Shown here in pieces: positions 46,611 through 58,172 of a stretch of DNA of 64,000 nucleotides (position 1 is the first letter of the stretch; every line of letters starts with the position of its first letter). This DNA comes from Phymorhynchus buccinoides (Eukaryota > Mollusca > Gastropoda > Neogastropoda > Raphitomidae): the NCBI GenBank assembly GCA_017654935.2, contig CM065713.1:11242603-11306602 (forward strand). Reading direction: 5' to 3'. Position numbers and translations under genes: made by a program. Below the pieces are notes generated by a model. The model was not told the origin of the DNA and did no database searches. It saw only the letters and a list, made by a program, of their open reading frames with translations.

Positions 46611-48645
46611 GTGAGGCAGGTTTTCCAGGTAGTCAACTGAGGCGTGTCTGATGTCAGATTGGGTGAGCTGGATCCCTTTTTCATCCAGCTGGGAACTGAC
46701 AGCCCAGTAGAAGCAGTTTCCGTCACCTTTCAAAGCCAAATTTCTTTGTTGGAGTACTTGAAGAAATCTGCCCCAGCCACTTTTCTAACGAAGTAGACTG
46801 GTCATCCTCTCTTGTTGCATGATCCGGCGTTGTGAAGTTCAAACACTGGTTCAGATTATTCCCATTCGAAGCTTTTTTTTTCAAGACTTGAAGTGGCTTG
46901 GCATTGTGTTCTTGGCTGGAGATAGGACTTGTTGCAGCTGTTGCGACTCTGTCTGAGGAGACGGGTTTGAAGTAGTGGAAGGTTTGTGTCCGGAATTGTT
47001 TTCGGGATGCTTTCTCCCCAAAACTGATCCAGCTCCTGACGGACGGCCATGACTTCTTGCTTTGGGACAAATAGCATGTTGATGTTGGGGCAGGCTTTTT
47101 AGCTACCTCTGCAAATTTTTTGCAGAATGAAGAACCACGTGGCTTTGCATTATCCTTCTCCAAACAGCTCTCTTTACTGTCCCCCCCAATGTCGTCAATG
47201 GGGCCTTTGCCATGAGAAGTGGCAAAATAGCTCCAGTCGATTTCTTCAATTTTCCTTGTGAAAGAGTTGGGGGGCTGTCAAGATTGAGAGTATGTAGCAG
47301 TTTTTGAACTGCCCACCAGCTCCATCTGAAAGATGTACATTTTCTGGATTGGTATGCCCATTTCTGCTGCCTTCTCCAACACAGCTCTGTTGAACGCAGT
47401 AATGGCATACTTGTCGTGTTGATAGCAGTCACTGATGACAGCGAAAGACTCAAAATCCTCAGGGCTTCTGTAAACGATTGCTGTGAAAATCGTGATGCTG
47501 TACTTTGATACCCAGTGTGCTGACAGTATCTGGTTTTGGTGTATCAGGGGAACATTTTCTGCAAAGTCCTCTTGCAGTACAACTCCTCCACTGTTGGCTT
47601 CTTTAAGATGTTTGATTCCATGCAGCTGAACTTTAGTGATGAAGCTGTGCCTTTTCATCAGTTCTAGCTGTCGGCACAGTTCTTTCTTAGTGTCTTCAAC
47701 GGTTGCATGCACAATCTCTTTTGAAGAGAACTTATTCCATTGAAAGAAAGAGAATCTGCTGTGCTCATGCTCAGAGAGCTCTTTCATAACATACTTTTCG
47801 ACGATCAACTCTGGTTCAGGGCATTGTGAACAAGTGCCCAAGCTGCAGTTTTGGTCTTTGTCCTCACATTGTGCCAGGGATATCAGTTTATCAGCCGTCG
47901 GAATTCTAGGAGAATATATTTTGAGGCCTTCAAGGATCATGTCAAAGTTCTCATGGTAAGTGCAACAGCACACATTCTGGTCCTTTTCACACACTGGCTG
48001 AATATGCTGTGGCCTCAAAGACGCAAAGGTGCTTTTGCCAACCTTTGCATCTGGATGTTGTTCCTTAAACAGCTGATGAGCTTCCATGACGTTCATGACC
48101 ATGATTTTTTTTGGCTTTGTTTCTTTGCCTTTTTCTGTTTGAATTGTCGCATAATCTTTCCTTCCTAGGAGCTGTCGAGAAATGTCATCATGTTTGTAGA
48201 AGGCAATAACCTGGTGGTGATGGCTTGGCTTCACAAAAAGTCTCTTTCGAACATGACAGCAGGCATCAGGAAGGAGTTTCTGAAGTACAGTCTGCTTTCG
48301 GCGAGGAGACTTAGGCAGTGCTTTAAATACTTTTCTCAAAGCTTTCCTTTCTGACTGTCGCGAAGAAAATCCTGAACAAGTCAATTCTCCAAAGACAGCA
48401 CAGCATTTTCCTTTCATTTGAATGTTGGCTTTTCTCTTGTTTATGGTGTTGTTCATTTGATTTCCCTTTCTTTTTTCCTTTGTCCAATTTGCACGGCATG
48501 TCCTTTGCTGCTCTCTGTTTTTCATCTTTGCATTCGTTTTTGCTTCCTCCAACATTCTTGCTCGATACTCTCTCATTCGTGTCTTTGGTGACTTGACCAT
48601 GATTCCGGCAGTATAACTGAGGCTGTGGAGATACAAAGAACACAT
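46611..48645 (-). pseudogene. Transposase-like protein fused to an OTU protease domain
   Basis: Read right to left, a 455-codon frame (48645-47278; likely start at MVKSPKTRMREYRARM) gives a Lys/Arg-rich N-terminus, a Cys-rich middle (QNVCCCTYHENFDMIL, CSLGTCSQCP), QEDFAENVPLIHQNQILSAH and YSITIFTAIVYRS. The next frame reads FSDGAGGQFKN, so DFAEN and SDG supply two candidate acidic catalytic positions of an RNase H-like transposase core. Then come SYFATSHGKGP and GGTVKRAVWRR, AVRQELDQFWGESI, and finally LALKGDGNCFYWAVSSQLDE, the D-G-N-C-F signature of OTU cysteine proteases, up to VDYLENLP where a LINE tail cuts it. Frames change at about 47330, 47270, 47180, 47070 and 46770, and the OTU His is lost, so it is a pseudogene. 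OTU is a deubiquitinase-type fold; its role in a transposon is unknown. Confidence 0.75.
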
Positions 48646-48879
48646 AAGTATGCTGAAAAGATGGCAGGTTGATAGCTCAAATTAAGAAAATATTTCTATA
48701 GGTCTGAAAGTGCTTAAAAAGGTAATAAAGACAGCATCATAAAGACTTACTTAGCTTGTCCTTTAACATGGTCATGTTTGGGCGTGGACATTGGACATGT
48801 GTGTGTGCGTGCGTGTGTGCACGCTCAAATGTGTGTTGTTCTTCAGTTTAACGTCCTTCCACTAGAAGTGATTCAGACA

Positions 48880-48948
<69 letters not shown>

Positions 48949-48975
48949 TCAACGAAGAAGTACTCGTGCCCATGC
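48646..48975. repeat. Spacer with (TG)n and (GA)n microsatellites
   Basis: GTGTGTGCGTGCGTGTG at about 48797-48820 and TG/GA run at 48880-48950. No gene. Confidence 0.8.
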
Positions 48976-49112
48976 ACACATAATATTTTATTAGCATAGC
49001 ATAGCAATTTGGCACTATAGGCTTATTTTTTAAGCCTTTTGCCCTCTAGATATCGTTTCAAGTGATATCATATACCCGTGAACTAATAGGCTTTTGTGTA
49101 TTGATTTGAATC
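48976..49112 (-). other. CR1 LINE 3' UTR and terminal repeat
   Basis: On the minus strand, after the ORF2 stop, the sequence ends in GCTATGCTATGCTAATAAAA. A short tandem CTATG-type end is the usual 3' terminus of CR1 elements. Confidence 0.6.
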
Positions 49113-52024
49113 CTAATAAAGTTCCTCTAAATGTGAAGAGTACATCACGCTTTTATATTTTTGGTCAATATTGTTTTTGAATACGTTCAGTGACGATGCA
49201 TTAACAGTCTCATTTGAAAGGTTATTCCATGCAGTTGTAATTCTATTTGTGACATATTTTTGAGTGGAACGAGTATTGTTTATTTTCTTTGTAAGTTTGA
49301 AATTATGCCCTCGAGTTCTATCGTCTTCTGAAAGTGTTAATAAGGTTTTAGTGGTGCTAGCATAATAAAAGTTGTGTAGAATTTTATAAACCTCGATAAG
49401 GTCACCTCTTAAACGTCTATGCTCTAAACTTGGCAATTTCAAATATTTCAGTCTCTCTTCGTAGTCCATATGACTCGCACCAACAATTTTCTTGGTAAAT
49501 CTCCTTTGGACACCCTCAATATGTTCAATATGTTTTCTAAGATATGGGCACCAAACAGGGTTACCGTACTCTAAAATAGGGCGAACTAAGGCTTTAAGCA
49601 AAGGCACCATAATCAGTTTTGATTTATTAGCTATTGTCCTAATCAGGAGACCTGCAATACGATTAGCTTTCTTGGCAACTCCATTTATGTGAGGTTCAAA
49701 AGACAGGGATGGATCTACAGTTACACCAAGGTCTTTTTCTGCATACGTATTTACCAGTACTCTTTTGACATCACCATCATTCATGTAGTAACTATGCATA
49801 GGATTTTTTTTACCCAAATGCAAAACTTTACACTTTTGACTGTTAAAACTCATTAACCAAGTGTCAGACCAAGTGACTAAAGAATCAATGCACCTCTGAA
49901 TCTTCTCTTTAGATAACAGGTTTTCATCAACGGTGGAATAGGCTTTTGTGTCATCAGCAAAAAAATTAACATCACATTCCATATTGTCAGGCAAATCGTT
50001 AATGAAGTAGATGAAAAGGGTAGGGCCCAAGACACTCCCCTGTGGAACACCACTAGTAACCTGTATGTTTTCTGAGCAAGAGCCATTTACGTTTACATAA
50101 TGGATACGCCCACTTAAAAAGTCCTCAATCCAAGACAACATATTACCAGTAACACCATATCCTCTTAGTTTATGAATCAATCTTGCATGTGAAACAGTGT
50201 CGAAGGCCTTGCGAAAGTCTAAATAAACAGCATCAACTGGTACACCATTGTCCAGAGAGGACATCCAATCATTTATTGTTGCAAGTAATTGTGTGACACA
50301 TGAACGACCTTTAGTAAATCCAAACTGATCATTAGAAAGTAAGTCATTCTCTATTAAATGTTTACACAATGAGTCCCAAATAAAGCCTTCGAATATTTTG
50401 CATATGACTGACGTCAAGCTGACTGGGCGATAATTTCCCGCAATACTCTTGTCACCTTTCTTTTAAAAAATGGGTTTGACCTCCGCCTCTTTCCATTTAG
50501 TTGGTAGTTTACCCTCCATAATGGATCTATTAAACAAGTAGGTTAATGGTAAAGATAGTTCAGATGCAAGCTCTTTAAGAACTCTGGGATGAATTTCATT
50601 AGGGCCTGGAGACTTGTCAATTTTTAAGTCCTTAAGCGCTTTATGCATCTCACCTTGACTTACAGTAACTGTATTTATCTCTGTAATATAATGAGCCTCA
50701 AAGTTGGGCATAGGATTGTTAGATTCATGAGTAAAAACACTGCTAAAGAAGGCATTCAAGACTTGGGCCTTATCTTTATCGCAATCAGTGTAAGTACCGT
50801 CTTCTTTAACAAGCTTAGATATTTTCTCTCTAGGCTTAGTTTTTGCTGAAACGTAACTATAGAATGCTTTAGGATTATTCTTAGCTTCGCGGGCCAAATT
50901 ATGTTCCTTCTGTTTAACATGTTTCCTGAAAGCCCATTTAACTTGGTTTCTTGCTCTAGCATATATTTTGTAATTCTCATTTGTTCTAAATTTCTTGTAG
51001 GTTGTAAAAGTTCTTCTCTTTTTTCTTATAATGTCAAGTAATGTAGATGGGATAGGATCTTTCTTGCGTGTATGAAAGGGAGAGTTCTTAACCTTAGGAA
51101 TAAATTTGTCACAAGCATCCACCAACACTTTACTTATATTGTCCCAGCAATCATCAACAGAGTAGTCATCATTTACAATGTCAGTCCAAGTGACTGATTG
51201 AACAAAATGCCCCATGTCCCCGTAGTTCCCTTTGCTCACTAAATACTTAGATGCTCCAAGTAAAGTTTGATTATTTCCATTGAGCGACAGGTTAAAACAT
51301 AGGACTGAGTAGTGGCTCTTTCCTACAGGAGGTAAGTACTCTATTTCTGAGACAAATTCCTCATGATTTGTTAAAACAAGGTCAAGTATGTTTGCTTGCT
51401 GTAAACCTCTATGATGAGTAGGTTCCATGACTTTTTGAAATAAGTAGTTTTGCTGTACTGTTTCAAAAAACTTGTTGGATGGGTGGATGGCCACAACTAA
51501 TTATTTCTATATCCCAATGTATTTCAGGAAAGTTAAAATCTCCCATAAGAAGAATATCATCTGATTTATACTCATGTAATATGGCATCTACAAGCTTGTT
51601 CAAGTCAAGACACTCATCCCTTGAAAAATTTGGTGATCTATATACAATGCAGCATATGAAATGTTTCTTATTTGGTAAAATGATTTTACAGACTATGATG
51701 TTCCTTCAGTTTAACATGTTTCCTGAAAGCCCATTTGAATTGGTTTCTTGCTCTAGCATATATGGGAGAGAAACGTTTTTCAAGCTTATCAAGTCTCACA
51801 AGGTCTAAGCCCTCCTTTACAAATAGACAAACACCTCTACCCTTTGTAATAGTAATACTTGTATAACCATCAAGAACATATTGTTCAATGTCCTCATCAG
51901 ACTTTTTACTTTTAGGCAAAATCTCAGTTATACATAAAGCATCAACATCTTTTTCTTTAACCAAGAATTCTAGTTCAGGCAACTTATTTGACAAAGTATC
52001 AGAATTAGTATACATGCATTTCAA
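49113..52024 (-). pseudogene. CR1 LINE ORF2: APE endonuclease and reverse transcriptase
   Basis: Three frames on the minus strand make one ORF2. 52024-51765 is the endonuclease start (NSDTLSNKLPELEFLVKE, ITKGRGVCLFVKEGL). A frame seen from about 51715 to 51480 holds the middle (IVCKIILPNKKHFICCIVYR, then LLMGDFNFPEIHWD with the catalytic-type GDFN). 51494-50463 carries the end of the endonuclease and RT start (ILDLVLTNHEEF, SPGPNEIHPRVLKELA). 50417-49113 is the RT core with VYLDFRKAFDTVSH, SGVPQGSVLGPTLF and FFADDTKAYS, then the thumb and the CR1 tail (HRRLRGDLIEVYKIL). Damage is slight: an in-frame TAA at 50461-50463 between KPIF and KKGDKS, a frameshift at about 51480, and a 66-nt insertion at 51698-51763. 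The element is young but inactive as assembled. Confidence 0.9.
51698..51763. repeat. 66-nt templated duplication inside LINE ORF2
   Basis: Nearly identical, same orientation, to 50903-50966 (TTAACATGTTTCCTGAAAGC, TTGGTTTCTTGCTCTAGCAT). It encodes a second YARARNQ-KWAFRKHVK segment in the endonuclease region, where the family has none, and breaks the frame. Confidence 0.8.
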
Positions 52025-52086
52025 GAAAAAAGAACTTGTATGAAAATGACTAGAACCTGTAAAAGTAGAACCAGTATGTACACTAT

Positions 52087-53214
52087 TTACGCATGGGGTA
52101 TCATGACTGGGACATCACTGTAATTACTGGCACCACCTCCTGCACCCTTCTTGTCACCGCTGGGAGGAGCCTTGGCTTCCTCTCCACCACCTGTATCCTC
52201 ACTCTTCATCTCTTCTTGCTCCTTTTTAGTGACAACTTTGCCCTTGAAAATGAACACTTCTTCTCCTTCTTTTCTCTGTTTCGCCATTTCCTGGCGCAGA
52301 GCTTTATCCTCCTCTCTCTCTTTCTGCGTTTTGTCGGCCGAAATGCCAACTTTCCTGAATTTGTCACTATCTTTCAGTTTCCACGCTCTTCTCAATATGC
52401 TCTGGCGAGGACCAGGACCATCAAAAACAATCTTGATTGGTCTGGGGCGGCCAGCAGCAGTCGCCCCTTCATTGTCCCTTCGCCTTCCAAGACGGGAAAT
52501 GTTGCCAGGGTTCACTTGAGAGAGGTCAAGGTCAGGATTCACTGATGCGAAAACCTCCTGCACTGTTTTTACGTCACTTTTTTTCACTTCTTTGCTCTCT
52601 TTCTCTTCCACATTGAATAGAACAATGTTGTTCATTCTGTTTTCCTTTTCTTTTTGGTTTTCTAGTGCTTCCTGAACATGCACTTTCACCTTCTCCTCAA
52701 TAGACTTTTCAGCATGGAGGAGTTTAAGAATCAACTCATTCTTCAGTTGGAGGGCCTTAACCATTTGAGTTAGGGTTTCAATCTTAGCTGACTGCTGAGC
52801 GATCTTATCCTGGGGGTCTGTGATCTTAGTTTCACTCTCACACTTTGGACAGTACCATTTCACTGCCACACCAGCAGTTGGCATGACATCAAACACGTCC
52901 TTAGTCAGGCCACAGCAGTTTTTCTTTGCTGGGCCATGTACCCAAGCATCACATCGGTCACACTGAATACCACAGTCATCAAATACGGCCTTGCAAACCA
53001 TACAGTAGCTGGGGGGGGGGGGGGGGGGGGAGGGGGGGGTCAGAGTCTAGAAACTGAATTTGGGAGTGGGAACCATCATTTTGAAATTTGTTACCCGACT
53101 GTTGCTTCTTTTTAGTTTTTTTCTGCCATTGTGATTTTTCCCACCTTGAGTCAGGTTCAAGGTATCACCGTCACTGCCTTTACTAAGCACAGAATCAATT
53201 TTGATTCTGGGCAT
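52087..53214 (-). pseudogene. CR1 LINE ORF1: PHD finger, coiled coil, RRM-like
   Basis: The natural start is the ATG at 53214 (MPRIKIDSVLSKGSDGDTLN), followed by a basic linker to about 53050. A C/G homopolymer (53010-53038) and a TAG separate it from the main frame, 53001-52087. That frame gives a PHD-type zinc finger (CMVC before it, then CGIQCDRCDAWVHGPA, WYCPKC), a Gln/Lys-rich coiled coil (about residues 65-125), NNIVLFNVEEKESKEVKKSD and RPRPIKIVFDGPG typical of the RRM-like RNA-binding part of LINE ORF1 proteins, and an acidic/Gly-rich tail. It would bind LINE RNA. The homopolymer is the only obvious lesion and may be a sequencing-length error. ORF2 starts about 60 bp downstream. Confidence 0.85.
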
Positions 53215-53703
53215 TTTCTTCAACTATGAATAATACAAAAACGAAAAAGAAATAGAGTTACGACTTACCATATCAGTCAGTTAGTAATAGTAATTTAAAT
53301 TAACTCTGTATAACAAGAATATTTTAAACTGAAAAACGGTAACTAGGAGAATTTAAAAAAAACACGTAAAAAGTATGTGCACGGTTATTTAGATCTAGAC
53401 TAGTCGATATTGGCGGGATTTGTATTTATTCAGTCTGAAATTGCATGGTCACTGAACTACACTAACTCCAACACTTTGACTTGAATTCCAACTAAAAAGT
53501 GATTCAAAACAAAAATGGCCCTTAAAGCAATAAAATTAACAAAAATTTAGAGCCATTGCGCTGAATTTCAGCCAGAAAACATTGGAATTCAAGCAGAGCC
53601 AAATTTCATGACACAGCCGCCATTCGTCCACATCCAGGTATCAAGAAAAAAGAACAAACATTATCTTCTCTGTATCTATATCTGTATGTCTGTCTGCCTA
53701 GAG

Positions 53704-53781
<78 letters not shown>

Positions 53782-55470
53782 GCATACACATACACACAGT
53801 GACACACAGAGCAAGTGCCCTTTCCTTAGAAAATGACGTCATTCAGGCCTATGTGCGTCTCTTCGTCTTTAGTTTCATCAAGAAAAAGATACCACTTGTG
53901 TTTTAGATCTCTGTGTAAATCGTTGATGATTATCATGATCGAATTTTTGACTATCCTTTCTATGCTTTCTATCAGGGTGCATTTATAACACCGGCACTGT
54001 TTTTCAAGTCAGCATTGAAATCCTTCACGTGATTACATTCTGACATTTAGATCTAGATCTGCAGATTAATTTCTATTGATCTAAAATTCTTTTATGAATG
54101 ATTCTACAAACGTAGTATTTCCTAGATCTATCATGATTTGTATTCATGGCTCTTTAGCTTCTCACAACTTTCGATATTAGGCTTTTCAGACATGAAATGA
54201 ATGATGCCAAAATGTTCTGTCAGTTACTGTCCTGTCAGTTACGGCTTTTCTGTAAAATGTACAAATCAAAAATTAAAAGTAGTCATTTTATGAAAGGTCC
54301 TTAGATCTAGTTGTTAACGCAAAATAGTACTCATTGTTAAAATTGCGCAAAGGAACAATCAGCAATGAAAACTTTTCCTTCCAAACGAACGTACATTTTT
54401 TCTAACTAAACTGTTTTCTTTAAACTCTCTGACCGGAGAAGAAAAAAGTCAACTAATTGGGTATAATAACAAAGTTTAGGCCTTTCTTAATAAACTTTTT
54501 TTTTTAAATTTACCTTTGGAAGCCTCTGTTATGTGTTGATATTAACATAATTTCAGTAGATCTACAGGGTAAACAACTGAACCTGCACTGAACTAAGTGC
54601 TGAAATCAAGATGGCGGCCAGGACAGAGGGCGTTGCTAAGAGAGGTTTCCATGGTGATTTCAAATGGTTTGGCCCTTTAGTTATTACATGCAAGTATGAT
54701 AAACTAATTCTTGAAAATAAAAATTCATCTTGAGGTAACATCAAAGATATTCTAAAGGAATATCTTTGGTAACATTTCGGCTGGAATGGTCCACATGAAT
54801 TTATGGGGGGAAATCCTGAAGAAAAGATCCTTTATGTCCGATTATCGCATATAGTGTGAAAATTATAAGTATCTTTTACAACAGTATTTTAGGCTTTTTT
54901 TTATGTAAAATAATCTAGACTTTGTACTTAGATGTAATCAGACAGAAAAGAATCAAAGACAGTGATCTGTGCCCCCAAAATGTTTTTCTCTAATATACTT
55001 CATCAGCCATACCACTCATACAGCGTCCTGTCAAATGAGCGCAGATGTGTCATGCTGCCAAATCCAGGGTCTAGATAAGACTAGATCAGTTGAGCAAATA
55101 ACGCACACATACAACATGCACAGAGAGACTTTAGATCTTTCTAAATCCAAACAAGTCTAAGCTTTAAAAATAAGACCAGGAATGTTGGGGGGGAGGGGGG
55201 GGGGGGGGGGGAGATTTGTATGTGTTTGGGGGACATACGGGTGATTCGGTGTGTGTGTTGTTACAGTATTGATTATTTAATCTGATGCATTCATTTCAAA
55301 TTTTCAATAACATTTTGCCGGTTTAAAACTGATGCTTAATAAACTATCGTGACAGTCTCCCTGACATTCTGTGCACATTTGATTCCATCAAATCTTTCTT
55401 TCTGCTCTGTCTCTCTAAGTTTGGCTATATTTGTTCGCGTTTGTGTGGCCGATGTAATTTGGCACGGTCT
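53215..55470. other. LINE 5' UTR and flanking DNA, no further gene
   Basis: The first part should contain the CR1 5' UTR and promoter; its start cannot be fixed. A (CT)n(CA)n tract lies at 53706-53785, a small hairpin CAAAGATATTC...GAATATCTTTG at 54746-54767 and a G-tract at 55186-55213. ORF 54562-54744 and its mirror are equal only through the palindrome. Confidence 0.5.
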
Positions 55471-55477
55471 AATGAGA

Positions 55478-55690
55478 GACTTAGTGCGATTTTTCTCACG
55501 CCAGAGGGCGTGACGCTCGTGTGGGGCTAATCCTCTCTATATTATTAGTTGGGGATAAAGAAAGAGAGAGAGACAGTGAGTGGTCTACCATCACTCTCTC
55601 TCTCTCACTACGCCCAAGTAAGAAAATCGCGTGATAAGCCCCTAATGCATTGACTGCCCTCTGGCGTCAAAAATATCGCCATAGGTTGAC
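55478..55690. mobile_element. Possible MITE, ACGCCAGAGGGC termini
   Basis: GTGCGATTTTTCTCACGCCAGAGGGC at the left is matched, inverted, by GCCCTCTGGCGTCAAAAATATCGCC at the right, about 210 bp apart, with inner GGGGCTAATC / GATAAGCCCC also roughly paired. Mirror copy near 60955-61165. Target duplication not seen, so assignment is tentative. Confidence 0.4.
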
Positions 55691-55934
55691 CATTGTGTGC
55701 ATGTAATGTGGTTTTACTTCCGACCATGACTGCTAGATAACAGGTAGCATATATTCCCGCGAGATGGGCTAGAATTTGTATATAATGCAAATTAATGCCT
55801 TGCCCCACACTTTTGGCCAAAGAGATTTGAGGACAGCTGGTGTTGGGGAACATCCCAAAGGCCAACCCATCCCATTACCTGCTGCAATACAGCCCGTGCC
55901 AAGCCCCCCTAGTTTCTTCTTCTTCTTCTTCGAT

Positions 55935-56190
55935 CACCCAGTATGAGCGCAGACGCATCATGCTGCGGTTATGCGCCTACCAACTAAGACCCAGCAAGTC
56001 CGACTTCGGCTGGAGGAAATTTTTTTGAAAGTGTTTCTTGAAAAAAAAGGCAGGAGAATGGACCGGTAAGGCAGAAAGATAGTAGATGACAGTAAACAAA
56101 GGGAAAAGGTAGAGTCAAAGAGAGTGACTGATTAGAGGAAGTTACAGGCACAGAACTTCCAGAAGGCGGGGGAACTAGTTATGCAAAAGA
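55935..56190. repeat. Dispersed repeat R
   Basis: GAGCGCAGACGCATCATGCTGC, GTCCGACTTCGGCTGGAGGA, AAGATAGTAGATGACAGTAA and ACTTCCAGAAGGCGGGGGAA in order. It is also in the unrelated large inverted repeat, so it is a dispersed family. Confidence 0.6.
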
Positions 56191-56269
56191 CCCCCCTGGT
56201 ATCCCCACCGGGGAAGGGGGGGGGGCTAGTTTGGGAGTCATCATCATCATCATATAGTAAAAAGCCGGT

Positions 56270-56865
56270 GTGTGTGTGTGTGTGTGTGTCTGTCTGAAAC
56301 ACAAAACGGGCCTTATAACTCCGCCGTTCCGTTTTTGACCGAATCGCTTCAAATTTGCTGTGAGCCCTAACGGGGCGATGGCAACGGCAACGGCAACCGA
56401 GGCGGCCGTGTCATTTGCGCGGTTTCGCAAATGCGCGAAACGCGTATCCGCCTGACTCTCGGCACCCATATCTCCCGCATTTCTGGACCGATTGCCTTCA
56501 AATTTGGCAGGTAGATGACCGGGGACGGTGACTATCGATGTGCCAAACCGGAAGCGAATCGGTTCAGAAACGCGCGCGCTATACGCCGCTTCACCTTTTC
56601 ACGAATACCTCCGCCATTTCATAACCGAATCGCCTCAAATTTGCTGTCAGGCTTGCTATGGCCCGGGCAAAGCCTGGCAGCAAATTTGAAGAGAATCGGG
56701 AGAGCGCGTCACTCTCAGAGCAGCGCCAACGGGAAACGGGGCCTTATAACTCCGCCGTTTCTTAACCGAATCGCTTCAAATTTGCTGTACTCAGCGTTAC
56801 CAGTACTTGGCGTTACCGTTACTAGGCGTTACCAGTATGGTGCATTGCCAGTAACTAGGCGTTGC
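56270..56865. repeat. Diverged tandem repeat, CCGAATCGCTTCAAATTTGC motif
   Basis: At least four copies of a block reading TAACTCCGCCGTT..., ACCGAATCGC(T/C)TCAAATTTGC with GC-rich spacers, next to a (TG)n tract. Mirror 59780-60365. ORFs through it (56515-56898, 60051-60395) have rearranged, repeat-driven translations and are not gene-like. Confidence 0.6.
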
Positions 56866-57179
56866 GCTAGTAGTCTTAATAAAAGGAAACGCACCTAAAA
56901 TATACCTCTTGGTTTAAATTCACCCATTATCTTTTACATAATCACTTTTTTATCTTTAAAAAAATACGACACTGGGATTACGTTGATATGGCTTGTTGTT
57001 CTGTGAATCTGACATAGTGGGCAACATCTGCAAGGTGTAATGAATCATTGTACCAAGTTTTAAGTAGTAGTAATTATGGCTAGAAGTGGGCCTCGCGGCC
57101 CTTTTACGCCCTTTGTGACTTTGATTTGTTTCAGGTTGGCTTGCTTTCTACAGATAAACTATAAAATTTAACAAAAATG

Positions 57180-57357
57180 TGGAATAGGCTTTTTCTTCTT
57201 CTTCTTTTTATTCATCGAAAGTAGTATAAAAAATGACATCATTGTGTCTTTGTCCAGAAGATTTTTGAATATATTTATGTTAGGTTGACAAATTATTCCA
57301 GTATTGAACAACTCGGTTAGAAAAGTAAAACTTGCGAATGTTAGTAACTGATCGTTT
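57180..57357 (-). pseudogene. LINE reverse transcriptase tail remnant, left arm
   Basis: Minus-strand remnant of a CR1-like C-terminus: NIRKFYFSNRVVQYWNNLS, then after a frame change NINIFKNLLDKDTMMS and a Lys-rich AAGAAG tail. Short, 5'-truncated and frameshifted. Confidence 0.65.
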
Positions 57358-57444
57358 TAAAAATAGCTTCTCTGTACATTTTTAAGTTATGATCGGTCCA
57401 GTGGTTTAGGTTCTATGGACTATAACACATTTTGCTTACACACA

Positions 57445-57489
57445 AACGCGCACGCACATGCACACGCACGCACGCACGCACACGCACGC

Positions 57490-57530
<41 letters not shown>
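57445..57530. repeat. (CA)n / (CACG)n microsatellite
   Basis: CACGCACG then pure CA. Mirror at about 59110-59195, with different length and an interrupting base. Confidence 0.9.
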
Positions 57531-57531
<1 letters not shown>

Positions 57532-58129
57532 GCCTACTGTAAGCGTATTTGTACATACAGACAGACAGACAGTAGAGAAACGCACAGCCCTCGTCCCCAT
57601 CGTAATGTAGTCCCGTTCTTATAGAACCGGGACTACAAAGAGTTCAAACACACCTGCACACAAACAGGCCTAGTTGTGTACACATAAATGCTTGTAGCAA
57701 CAAAGCCGCGCGCGCACAAACATAATTCTAAGCATACAGAAAGCAATTTCTGTTACAAAATAATAAATAGATCTATATATCACTGAGGTATCCAGTGATA
57801 GAGAAGGGCATAAGCCTAGTAGGACGCAGACTAGGCAAACCAGAGCCTGAGGTATGTTTCCGATTGGCGAGGGAATTGAGCTAAGCTAGGCTAGCTAAAC
57901 GAGCGGTATTTTTTGGCGCATGAAACGGCCTTAGCGAAGCTAGCTATTTCAAAATGGCGTCGGCTGCAATTCAAAAGCTTGTCATCAAAGATTGAAGCGA
58001 TGATAGGCCTAGTTTGGAACAGACAATTCAGCTAAACAGAGAAACGCTTGATAGATTGAGTTCTTATTCAGAAATATTGATTCATTAATCAAAAGATAGG
58101 CCAGACGCTCACGTGAAAGACATGAGATT

Positions 58130-58132
58130 CAT

Positions 58133-58172
<40 letters not shown>

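Noticed and set aside
47851..48168. Plus-strand ORF opposite the transposase-OTU gene
   Set aside because: Shadow frame of the minus-strand coding sequence; no motif.
52093..52545. Plus-strand ORFs opposite LINE ORF1
   Set aside because: Antisense shadow of the ORF1 coding frame, Ser/Leu/Phe-rich only.
56515..56898. 127-residue ORF and its mirror 60051-60395
   Set aside because: They read through a diverged tandem repeat in different frames in the two arms; not protein-like.
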